Positions 57,128 through 64,000 of a stretch of DNA of 64,000 nucleotides are shown in pieces (positions within the stretch are counted from its first letter, which is position 1; every line of letters begins with the position of its first letter). The notes under the pieces were generated by a model that did not search any database, was not told where the DNA came from, and worked only from the letters and a program-made list of their open reading frames with translations. Source of the DNA: Caballeronia choica (GTDB taxonomy: Bacteria; Pseudomonadota; Gammaproteobacteria; Burkholderiales; Burkholderiaceae); NCBI RefSeq assembly GCF_001544535.1, contig NZ_FCON02000018.1, positions 1 to 64,000 of the forward strand. The letters are read 5' to 3'. The translations under genes and the position numbers were made by a program.

Positions 57128-58157
57128 CGTTTCGAGTCCGGCGCTGGCCGGCGCTGCGCCGGGCGCGAGCATCGGCGTGCGCGGGAGACGTCCGCGCATC
57201 GAACTCGCGCGGTTTCGCGATCTCGCGCTGTTGCCCGCGCTCGCGTTGCTGCTCGCAATCGGCGCGTTCGTCAGCCCGAGCTTTCTCACGAAGGCGAACC
57301 TGATCAGCATTCTCGGCGCATCGGCGGCGCTCGCGCTCGTCGTGCTCGCCGAATCGCTGATCGTGCTGACGGGCAAGTTCGACTTGTCGCTGGAATCGAC
57401 CGTCGGCATCGCGCCCGCAGTCGGTGCGATGCTCGTGATGCCGGCCGCGTCGGCCGGATTCGGCTTCGAATGGCCTGCGGCGGCGGGCTTGCTCGCGATC
57501 GTCGTGGTCGGCGCGGCGGTCGGGTTTGTCAACGGCTTTCTTGTCGTCCGGTTGCGGCTCAACGCGTTCATCGTGACGCTCGCGATGCTGATCGTGCTGC
57601 GCGGGATGCTCGTCGGCGCGACCAAGGGCGGCACGCTCTTCGACATGCCGCCGTCGTTCTTCACGCTCGCGACCGCGCTGGTGCTCGGCCTGCCGGTTTC
57701 GGTGTGGCTTGCGGCTGTGGCGTTCGGCATTGCCGCGTTCATGCTGCGTTATCACCGGCTCGGCCGCGCGCTGTATGCGATCGGCGGCAACCCGGAGGCG
57801 GCGCGCGCGGCGGGGATTCGCGTCGAGCGCATCACGTGGGGCGTATTCGTGCTCGGCAGCGTGCTCGCGTCGATTGGCGGACTGGTCGTGACCGGCTATG
57901 TCGGCGCGATCAACGCGAACCAGGGCAACGGCATGATTTTCACGGTGTTCGCGGCGGCGGTGATCGGCGGCATTTCACTCGACGGCGGCAAGGGCACGAT
58001 GCTTGGCGCGCTGTCGGGCGTGTTGCTGCTTGGGGTCGTACAGAACCTGTTGACGCTTGCACAGGTGCCGTCGTTCTGGATTCAGGCGATCTATGGCGCG
58101 ATCATCCTTGGTTCGCTGATGGTGGCGCGGCTCGCGGGCGGCGAGGGGCAGGATTGA
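57117..58157 (+). CDS. Sugar ABC transporter permease (RbsC-like)
   Basis: A 346-residue inner-membrane protein with about 8-10 segments and the family pattern GKFDLSLESTVGIAPAVGA, GFVNGFLVVRLRLNAFIVTLAML, and AIGGNPEAARAAGIRVERI (coupling loop). It partners the ATPase encoded just upstream, with an 11-bp overlap. It is followed after one base by the small dehydratase subunit. Confidence 0.95.
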   Translation: MKNNVSSPALAGAAPGASIGVRGRRPRIELARFRDLALLPALALLLAIGAFVSPSFLTKANLISILGASAALALVVLAESLIVLTGKFDLSLESTVGIAPAVGAMLVMPAASAGFGFEWPAAAGLLAIVVVGAAVGFVNGFLVVRLRLNAFIVTLAMLIVLRGMLVGATKGGTLFDMPPSFFTLATALVLGLPVSVWLAAVAFGIAAFMLRYHRLGRALYAIGGNPEAARAAGIRVERITWGVFVLGSVLASIGGLVVTGYVGAINANQGNGMIFTVFAAAVIGGISLDGGKGTMLGALSGVLLLGVVQNLLTLAQVPSFWIQAIYGAIILGSLMVARLAGGEGQD

Positions 58158-58158
58158 G

Positions 58159-58482
58159 ATGAGTGACATGAACGACACCGATCGGCGCCTGATTTTATTG
58201 AGCCCTGACGACAATTGTCTGGTCGCGGGGGCGCGGCTTGAAGCGGTCGAGACGCTGATGATCGGCGGCGAGGGTGTAACGCTCGACAAGGCCATCGAGC
58301 TGGGACACAAGGTTGCGCGGCGCGCGTTGAAGGCGGGTGACAAAGTGCTGCGCTACGGCGCGATCATCGGGCACGCGACCAGTGACGTCGGCAAGGGCGA
58401 GCACCTTCATACGCACAATCTCGCGAGCGATTATCTGCCGACGTATACGCACGAGGCGGGGCAGGAGTTCGTGCATCGGTGA
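58159..58482 (+). CDS. UxaA-type dehydratase small subunit (SAF domain)
   Basis: A 107-residue protein matching the N-terminal SAF domain of altronate/galactarate dehydratases (LSPDDNCLVA, KVLRYGAIIGHATSDVGKGEHLHTHNL). It would pair with the large subunit encoded 49 bp downstream to dehydrate a sugar acid, in this operon probably L-fuconate, to a 2-keto-3-deoxy acid. Its start is one base after the permease stop. Confidence 0.9.
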   Translation: MSDMNDTDRRLILLSPDDNCLVAGARLEAVETLMIGGEGVTLDKAIELGHKVARRALKAGDKVLRYGAIIGHATSDVGKGEHLHTHNLASDYLPTYTHEAGQEFVHR

Positions 58483-58531
58483 GGCGCAGCCAACCCGACC
58501 CCGACCTCTCCCCAACCCACCGAGAACCCCG

Positions 58532-59821
58532 ATGAAAAAGCCCAGCCTGCAAGGCTACCTCCGCGCCGATGGCCGCAAAGGCATCCGTAACGTCATCGCG
58601 GTGGCGTATCTGGTCGAGTGCGCGCATCACGTCGCGCGTGAGATCGTCGCGCAGTTCCGCCCGGCGTTCGACGCTTTCGACCAGACGCAACCCGACGAAC
58701 AAGAGCAAGAACCCCCCGTCCACCTGATCGGCTTCCCGGGTTGCTACCCGAACACCTACGCCGAAACGATGATGGAGCGCCTCACGACGCATCCAAACGT
58801 CGGCGCGGTGCTTTTCATCTCGCTGGGATGCGAGAGCATGAACAAGCACCATCTCGTCGATGCGGTGCGCGCGAGCGGCCGCCCGGCGCATGTGCTGACG
58901 ATCCAGGAAAATGGCGGCACGCGCAGCACGATCCAGAACGGCCTCGACTGGGTCCGCGAAACCCGCGCAAAACTCGCCCGTCAACAAAAAGTGCCGATGG
59001 CGCTCGATGAACTCATCGTCGGCACGATCTGCGGCGGCTCGGACGGCACGAGCGGCATCACGGCGAACCCCGCCGTCGGCCGCGCGTTCGACGCATTGAT
59101 CGACGCCGGCGCCACCTGCATTTTCGAGGAAACCGGCGAACTCGTCGGCTGCGAATATCACATGGAAAAACGCGCGGCGCGGCCGGAACTCGGCGCCGAA
59201 ATCGTCGCGTGCGTGGCGAAGGCGGCGCGCTACTACTCGATTCTCGGACACGGCTCGTTCGCCGTCGGCAACGCGGACGGCGGCCTCACGACGCAGGAAG
59301 AAAAGTCGCTCGGCGCATATGCGAAGAGCGGCGCGTCGCCGATCGTGGGCATCGTCAAGCCGGGCGATATTCCCCCCACCGGCGGCCTGTACCTGCTCGA
59401 CGTCGTCCCCGACGGCGAACCGCGCTTCGGCTTCCCCAACATCAGCGACAACGCCGAAATCGTCGAACTGATTGCGTGCGGTGCGCACGTGGTCCTGTTC
59501 ACGACCGGACGCGGCTCGGTGGTCGGCTCGGCGATCTCGCCCGTCATCAAGGTCTGCGCGAATCCGGCGACGTACCGCAACCTCTCGGGCGACATGGACG
59601 TCGACGCCGGCCGCATCCTCGAAGGCCGCGCGACACTCGACGAAGTCGGCCGCGAGGTGTTCGACGTGACGGTGGCGGTCGCGGCCGGCGCGGCGTCGAA
59701 GTCGGAGTCGCTCGGGCATCAGGAATTCATCCTGACTTACAAGACTTTCGAGCCGGTCGGGCCGGCGTGTTTGCCGCGGACTGCGTCGGCGCGTAATGTC
59801 GTGGAAATTGCCTTGCAATGA
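58532..59821 (+). CDS. UxaA-type dehydratase large subunit
   Basis: A 429-residue protein of the altronate dehydratase C-terminal family. Motifs are GYLRADGRKGIRNV, GFPGCYPN, SLGCESMNK, ENGGTRSTIQNG and GTICGGSDGTSGITANPAVG; conserved Cys and His residues (GCYPN, GCES, EETGELVGCEYHM) bind the Fe/metal site of the family. The expected L-fuconate dehydratase of the enolase type is absent from this operon, so this enzyme likely takes that step. D-altronate or D-arabinonate are alternative substrates. Confidence 0.9.
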   Translation: MKKPSLQGYLRADGRKGIRNVIAVAYLVECAHHVAREIVAQFRPAFDAFDQTQPDEQEQEPPVHLIGFPGCYPNTYAETMMERLTTHPNVGAVLFISLGCESMNKHHLVDAVRASGRPAHVLTIQENGGTRSTIQNGLDWVRETRAKLARQQKVPMALDELIVGTICGGSDGTSGITANPAVGRAFDALIDAGATCIFEETGELVGCEYHMEKRAARPELGAEIVACVAKAARYYSILGHGSFAVGNADGGLTTQEEKSLGAYAKSGASPIVGIVKPGDIPPTGGLYLLDVVPDGEPRFGFPNISDNAEIVELIACGAHVVLFTTGRGSVVGSAISPVIKVCANPATYRNLSGDMDVDAGRILEGRATLDEVGREVFDVTVAVAAGAASKSESLGHQEFILTYKTFEPVGPACLPRTASARNVVEIALQ

Positions 59822-59831
59822 GGTCACGCAG

Positions 59832-60881
59832 ATGAACCCTGGAACATACGACGCCGTGGCGCGTCGCCGCAAGATCGGCCGCACGGCGCTGGAAGTCACG
59901 GCGCTGTCGCTCGGCAGCGCGCCGCTTGGCGGGCTGTATCACGAGTTGTCGGAGGAAGCGGCGCTCGCGACCGTGGCCGCCGCGTGGGACAGCGGCATCC
60001 GCTTCTTCGATACCGCGCCGCACTACGGCCACACGAAGGCGGAACACCGGCTCGGCGACGCGCTGCGCCGCTATCCGCGCGCGGATTATGTGCTGTCGAC
60101 GAAAGTCGGCCGCCGTTTCGTGCCGCGCACGACACCGTACGACGGCAGCGAAGGCTGGGCGAATCCGCTGCCGTTCGAAGCCATCTACGACTACACCTAC
60201 GACGGCATCCTGCGATCGTTCGAAGACAGCCAGCAACGGTTCGGCATCGTCGACATCGACATCGTGCTGGTCCACGACATCGGCCGTTACACGCACGGCG
60301 AAAAGAACGCGCATTACTGGCGGCAACTCACGAACGAAGGCGGCTTTCGCGCCCTCGACGAACTGCGCAAGACGCGCGGCGTAAAGGCGGTCGGTCTCGG
60401 CGTGAACGAAGGCGCGGCGATTCTCGAAGCGATGGCCGAATTCGACATCGACTGCGCATTGCTCGCGGGCCGCTACACGCTGCTCGAACAAGCGGTGCTC
60501 GATGATTTGCTGCCCGCCTGCGAAAAACGCGAAGTCAGCATCCTGCTCGGCGGCGCGTTCAATTCGGGCATTCTCGCGCGGGGCCTCGCTTCAAAGGCCG
60601 AAGGCGACCTCAAATTCAATTACGGCGATGCGCCGCAGCCGATCGTGGAGCAGGTCGCGCGGCTCGAGCGCGTATGCCGCGAACATGGCGTCGCGCTGTC
60701 GAGCGCCGCCCTGCAATTTCCTTATGCGCATAAAGTAATTGCCACGGTGCTGATGGGCGCGCGCAGCGCTCACGAAGTGCACGAGAACGCGGCTTCGTTC
60801 GCGCAACCGCTGCCCGCCGCGCTGTGGGATGCGTTGCGTGCCAACGGCTTGCTGCATCAAGCGGCGCCGGTGCCAGCATGA
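59832..60881 (+). CDS. Aldo/keto reductase, L-fucose dehydrogenase-like
   Basis: A 349-residue AKR with the TIM-barrel pattern RKIGRTALEVTALSLGSAPLGGL, catalytic Asp-Tyr-Lys-His set (FFDTAPHYG, STKVGR, VLVHDIGR). This group includes L-fucose and D-threo-aldose dehydrogenases, which oxidise the sugar to a lactone with NAD(P)+. ATG 59832 is chosen as the conserved N-terminus; it follows the dehydratase by 10 bp. Bases 60720-60735, encoding PYAHK, form a parS-like site in unusually AT-rich codons. Confidence 0.9.
   Translation: MNPGTYDAVARRRKIGRTALEVTALSLGSAPLGGLYHELSEEAALATVAAAWDSGIRFFDTAPHYGHTKAEHRLGDALRRYPRADYVLSTKVGRRFVPRTTPYDGSEGWANPLPFEAIYDYTYDGILRSFEDSQQRFGIVDIDIVLVHDIGRYTHGEKNAHYWRQLTNEGGFRALDELRKTRGVKAVGLGVNEGAAILEAMAEFDIDCALLAGRYTLLEQAVLDDLLPACEKREVSILLGGAFNSGILARGLASKAEGDLKFNYGDAPQPIVEQVARLERVCREHGVALSSAALQFPYAHKVIATVLMGARSAHEVHENAASFAQPLPAALWDALRANGLLHQAAPVPA
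60720..60735. other. parS-like palindrome, copy 6, inside a coding gene
   Basis: CCTTATGCGCATAAAG has one mismatch to the perfect site. It lies within the aldo/keto reductase gene, where codons TAT GCG CAT AAA GTA ATT stand out against strongly GC-rich neighbours. Confidence 0.65.
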
Positions 60882-61720
60882 AAATCGACGCGCATCAGCA
60901 TTACTGGGACCCCGCGCGCGGCGACTACGGCTGGCTGAAGCCGGAGATGCAGGCGCTGTATCGCGTGTTCGGGCCGGGCGACTTGAAGCCGTTGCGCGAG
61001 GCAGTCAATGTGGAACGCACGGTAGTGGTTCAGGCGGCGCCGACCGTCGATGAAACCCGCTATCTGCTCGACCTTGCGCGGGCGGAGGAATCGATTGCGG
61101 GTGTGGTCGGCTGGGTGCCGCTCGATGCGCCGGGCGCGCCCGATCTGATCGACGAACTCGCGCGCGAGCCGAAGTTCAAAGGCGTGCGTCCGATGCTGCA
61201 AGACCTCGCCGATGACCGCTGGATCGAAACCGCATCGATCGAACCGGCGATCCGCAAGCTGATCGAACGCGATCTCGCATTCGATGCGTTGATCTTCGCG
61301 CGCCACATTCCTTCGCTCGTGACGTTCGCGACGCGTTATCCTGAATTGCGGATCGTGATCGATCATGGCGCGAAGCCGCCGATCCGCGATGGCGACGCGG
61401 GCCGGCAACCATGGGCCGACGGCATCGAGCAACTTGCCGCGCTGCCGCAGAAGCTGTCCTGCAAGCTTTCGGGCCTCGTGACCGAAGCCGCGCCGCAATG
61501 CGACGAAAAGATATTGAAACCCTACGTCGAACATCTTTTAAAACATTTCGGCGCACAACGTCTGATGTGGGGCAGCGACTGGCCGGTGCTGAACCTGAAC
61601 GGCGACTACGCCGGCTGGCATGACGCGGCCCGCACCCTCTGCGCCCACCATCCAGATCTCAAAAAGACGGATGAAGACGCAATCTTCGGCGCAAATGCCC
61701 GCACGTTCTATCGCCTCTGA
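60878..61720 (+). CDS. Amidohydrolase-type sugar lactonase (L-fucono-1,5-lactonase-like)
   Basis: A 280-residue metal-dependent amidohydrolase-2 family TIM barrel. It starts MKIDAHQHYWDP with the HxH motif, continues with KGVRPMLQ, IVIDHGAKPP and CKLSGLVTEA and ends in WGSDWPVLNLNG. This set fits the L-fuconolactonase/L-rhamnonolactonase group. It hydrolyses the lactone made by the aldo/keto reductase, with which it overlaps by 4 bp (ATGA). Confidence 0.92.
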   Translation: MKIDAHQHYWDPARGDYGWLKPEMQALYRVFGPGDLKPLREAVNVERTVVVQAAPTVDETRYLLDLARAEESIAGVVGWVPLDAPGAPDLIDELAREPKFKGVRPMLQDLADDRWIETASIEPAIRKLIERDLAFDALIFARHIPSLVTFATRYPELRIVIDHGAKPPIRDGDAGRQPWADGIEQLAALPQKLSCKLSGLVTEAAPQCDEKILKPYVEHLLKHFGAQRLMWGSDWPVLNLNGDYAGWHDAARTLCAHHPDLKKTDEDAIFGANARTFYRL

Positions 61721-61771
61721 AGGCGCGAAATACCCGACATGTCTCAAAAATACTTTCGACGGGAGCTGTAG

Positions 61772-62515
61772 ATGATACAAAGACTGGCAGGCAAGACGGT
61801 GCTGATCACCGCGGCGGGGCAGGGAATCGGACTCGCGACGGCCGAGCGTTTCGCGGCCGAGGGCGCGCGCGTGATCGCGACCGACATCCGCACGGACTCG
61901 CTGGAAGGCAAGCCGTTCGAAGTGCGCACGCTCGACGTGCTCGACACTGCGGCGGTCAACGAACTGGCGAAGGAACTCGGCGCAGTCGATGCGCTCTTTA
62001 ATTGCGCCGGCTTCGTGCATGCCGGCTCGATCCTGGAGACGAGCGAGGAAGACTGGGACTTCGCCTTCAACCTCAATGCGAAGGCGATGTTCCGTACGAT
62101 TCGCGCCTTCTTGCCGGCGATGCTCGATAACGGTGGCGGCTCGATCATCAACATGTCGTCGGCGGCGTCGAGCGTGAAGGGCGTGCCGAACCGCTTCGCG
62201 TATGGTGCGTCGAAGGCGGCCGTGATCGGGCTGACCAAGGCGATCGCCGCCGATTTCGTCACGCGCGGCATTCGCTGCAACGCGATCTGTCCGGGCACGG
62301 TCGATTCGCCGTCGCTGCAGCAGCGCATCGCGGAGCAGGCGGCGGCGCAGGGCGCGAGCGTCGAGCAGGTGCACGCGGCGTTCGTCGCGCGCCAGCCGAT
62401 GGGGCGGGTCGGCAAGCCGGAGGAAATCGCGGCGCTGGCGCTGTATCTCGCGTCGGATGAGTCGTCGTTTACGACCGGCCAGATTCATCTCATCGATGGC
62501 GGCTGGTCGAATTAA
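61772..62515 (+). CDS. SDR dehydrogenase (2-keto-3-deoxy-L-fuconate 4-dehydrogenase-like)
   Basis: A 247-residue classical SDR: cofactor motif TAAGQGIGLA (11-20), catalytic Ser in INMSSAASS, YGASK, and the C-terminal DGGWSN. It would oxidise the C4 of a 2-keto-3-deoxy acid with NAD+ to the 2,4-diketo compound, the substrate of the FAH hydrolase next door. Gap of 51 bp after the lactonase. Confidence 0.92.
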   Translation: MIQRLAGKTVLITAAGQGIGLATAERFAAEGARVIATDIRTDSLEGKPFEVRTLDVLDTAAVNELAKELGAVDALFNCAGFVHAGSILETSEEDWDFAFNLNAKAMFRTIRAFLPAMLDNGGGSIINMSSAASSVKGVPNRFAYGASKAAVIGLTKAIAADFVTRGIRCNAICPGTVDSPSLQQRIAEQAAAQGASVEQVHAAFVARQPMGRVGKPEEIAALALYLASDESSFTTGQIHLIDGGWSN

Positions 62516-62565
62516 AGCAACCAGGTACCCACCGAGTACCTTTTGAAATACGAGGATCAAACCAG

Positions 62566-63414
62566 ATGAAACTGCTTCGTTTTGGGCCGAAGGGTCAGGA
62601 AAAACCGGGTCTGCTGGACGCGGACGGCAAGATTCGCGATCTGTCGGGCGTCGTCGACGACATCGCCGGCGACACGCTCACCGACGCCGGTCTGGCGAAA
62701 CTGCGCGCCATCGATCCGGCGTCGCTGCCGGCGGTCGCGGGCGAGCCGCGCATCGGCCCGTGCGTCGGGCACGTGGGCAAGTTCGTGTGCATCGGCCTGA
62801 ACTACGCCGATCACGCCGCCGAATCGAACCTGCCGGTGCCGACCGAGCCGGTGATCTTCGGCAAGTGGACGAGCGCGATCTGCGGCCCGAACGACGACGT
62901 CGAGATTCCGCGCGATTCCAGAAAGACCGACTGGGAAGTCGAACTGGGCGTGGTGATCGGCCGGCACGCCAAGTACGTCGATGAAGCGAGCGCGCTCGAC
63001 TACGTCGCGGGCTACTGCGTGATCAACGACGTCTCCGAGCGCGAGTGGCAGCTCGAACACGGCACGCAATGGGACAAGGGCAAGGGATTCGACACGTTCG
63101 GCCCGCTGGGTCCGTGGCTCGTCACGAAAGACGAAATCGCCGATGCGCAGAAGCTCGACCTGTGGCTCGAAATCGACGGTCATCGCTATCAGAACGGCAA
63201 CACGCGCACGATGGTGTTCAACGTCGCGCAACTGGTGTCGTACCTGTCGAAGACGATGAGCCTGCAACCCGGCGACGTCATTTCGACCGGCACGCCGCCG
63301 GGCGTCGGCATGGGCGTGAAGCCGAATCCGGTGTACCTGAAGGCAGGCCAGACGATACGCCTCGGCATTCAGGGCCTGGGCGAGCAGCAGCAGAAGACGG
63401 TTGCCGCGAAATAA
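62566..63414 (+). CDS. FAH-family hydrolase (2,4-diketo-3-deoxy-L-fuconate hydrolase-like)
   Basis: A 282-residue fumarylacetoacetate hydrolase-fold enzyme. The metal site residues are in DWEVELGVVIG with the Asp further on in VINDVSERE; CIGLNYADHAAE and TPPGVGMG are typical. It would cleave the 2,4-diketo-3-deoxy acid to pyruvate plus L-lactate (for the 6-deoxysugar). Last gene of the operon; convergent with the LysR gene, 36 bp apart. Confidence 0.93.
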   Translation: MKLLRFGPKGQEKPGLLDADGKIRDLSGVVDDIAGDTLTDAGLAKLRAIDPASLPAVAGEPRIGPCVGHVGKFVCIGLNYADHAAESNLPVPTEPVIFGKWTSAICGPNDDVEIPRDSRKTDWEVELGVVIGRHAKYVDEASALDYVAGYCVINDVSEREWQLEHGTQWDKGKGFDTFGPLGPWLVTKDEIADAQKLDLWLEIDGHRYQNGNTRTMVFNVAQLVSYLSKTMSLQPGDVISTGTPPGVGMGVKPNPVYLKAGQTIRLGIQGLGEQQQKTVAAK

Positions 63415-63450
63415 GCCGTGCATGGGCCGTTGCTCATGGCAACGGCCTTC

Positions 63451-64000
63451 TCAGTCGTGCAACCCGGCGCGCTCGACACACTCGACGAAATACTGCGCCG
63501 CTGCGCTGAACACCAGATCCTTCCGATGCATCAGGCCGAGCGTGAGCCGGGGCAACGAAGCATCGACGTCGAGTCGCGCGAGAACGCCGCGCGCAACGTA
63601 CTCATCCAGCAGGAAATCCGTCCACACGCTCACCACGCCCGGCTCGCTCGCCAGGTCCGCATAGAGCCGCTGCGACGTGCACACGCTGATGCGTCGCGGA
63701 CGCGCCAGTTCGCGCGCCCCGCAGAACGCAGACCAGAACGCCGGCACGCTTTCCCGCGCGAAGTTGTAGAGCCAATGCGCGTCGCGCAATGTCGACAGCA
63801 GCGGCTCCTTCGCCAGCGCGTCGCCGCTTGAAACCGCGAGCGATTGCGTCACGCTCCCAAGCGGCGTCACGCGAAATTCGGCGGTCACATCCGTATCGGC
63901 GACGAAGGCCACGCACAGGTCGAACGAACCATCGCGCAGGCCATCGACGATCTGCGCCGGCTGGCATTCGTACACGTTTAGTTGCGCAGCGGGGAAGCGC
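63451..64000 (-). CDS. LysR-family regulator, C-terminal part
   Basis: The 5' end is outside the window; the last 183 residues are seen. The part is a LysR effector domain: RFPAAQLNVYECQPAQIVDGLRDGSFDLCV at its left, then PLGSVTQSLAVSSGDALAKE and ending CVERAGLHD. The helix-turn-helix is not in view. It converges with the deoxysugar operon, so it may be unrelated to it. Confidence 0.88.
   Translation of the reverse strand, partial: RFPAAQLNVYECQPAQIVDGLRDGSFDLCVAFVADTDVTAEFRVTPLGSVTQSLAVSSGDALAKEPLLSTLRDAHWLYNFARESVPAFWSAFCGARELARPRRISVCTSQRLYADLASEPGVVSVWTDFLLDEYVARGVLARLDVDASLPRLTLGLMHRKDLVFSAAAQYFVECVERAGLHD

Noticed and set aside
55496-57742. 748-codon open frame on the minus strand
   Set aside because: Antisense to the sugar ABC ATPase and permease genes, which show full Walker motifs; no domain is visible.

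Overview
The window is high-GC, gene-dense DNA. The PHA genes, oxidative sugar-acid pathways, many LysR/IclR/GntR regulators and the par/rep locus suggest a Burkholderia-type beta-proteobacterium (Paraburkholderia/Caballeronia-like). No rRNA, tRNA, IS element or CRISPR array was seen. The key landmark is a replication and partition locus at about 37.8-45.6 kb: a Rep_3-type initiator, a 1.7-kb gene-free region with about twenty 17-bp direct repeats (iterons), parA-parB, a KfrA-like coiled-coil protein, a tyrosine-recombinase-like protein without a catalytic tyrosine, and six copies of a TTTATGCGCATAAA-type palindrome that looks like a replicon-specific parS. The window therefore probably spans the origin of a chromid (second chromosome) or megaplasmid.

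Layout, left to right. 0-2.9 kb: PHA synthase (cut by the left edge), phasin, CBS-domain protein and FmdB-type zinc ribbon. 2.9-6.7 kb: succinate-semialdehyde dehydrogenase-like enzyme, iron-type alcohol dehydrogenase and a divergent LysR, probably a 4-hydroxybutyrate or related module. 6.7-14.6 kb: a six-gene iron operon (porin, beta-propeller, EfeB-like Dyp peroxidase, FbpABC-type transporter) behind a promoter with a Fur box. 14.8-16.7 kb: GlxA-type AraC regulator and an HD-domain protein. 16.7-27.4 kb: sugar-acid oxidation (glucarate dehydratase, lactonase, ketoglutarate-semialdehyde dehydrogenase, FCD/GntR regulator, uronate-type MFS importer, LacI regulator, uronate dehydrogenase), with candidate operators for both regulators. 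27.5-31.2 kb: LysR, Rieske ferredoxin and desaturase pair (MocE/MocD type), DUF302 and an exported protein. 31.3-37.6 kb: YceI lipoprotein, tdh-kbl threonine catabolism with a divergent XRE-cupin regulator, CsbD, a small gene behind a near-consensus LexA box, and DUF2252.

37.8-45.6 kb is the replication/partition block. 45.8-50.1 kb is a chaperone-usher fimbrial locus that ends in a remnant of a second fimbrin gene. 50.4-53.4 kb holds a Pat-like acetyltransferase with a shortened ATP-grasp region and an unknown protein. 53.5-63.4 kb is a nine-gene operon with a divergent IclR regulator: sugar ABC transporter, two-part UxaA-type dehydratase, aldo/keto reductase, amidohydrolase-type lactonase, SDR and FAH-family hydrolase. 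The order matches a non-phosphorylative L-fucose (or similar deoxysugar) pathway. The window ends in a partial LysR gene.

Functions come from reading motifs and gene order only; no database search was possible. Substrates are inferences, and the Rep, ParA, ParB, iteron and parS calls rest directly on visible motifs and repeats.
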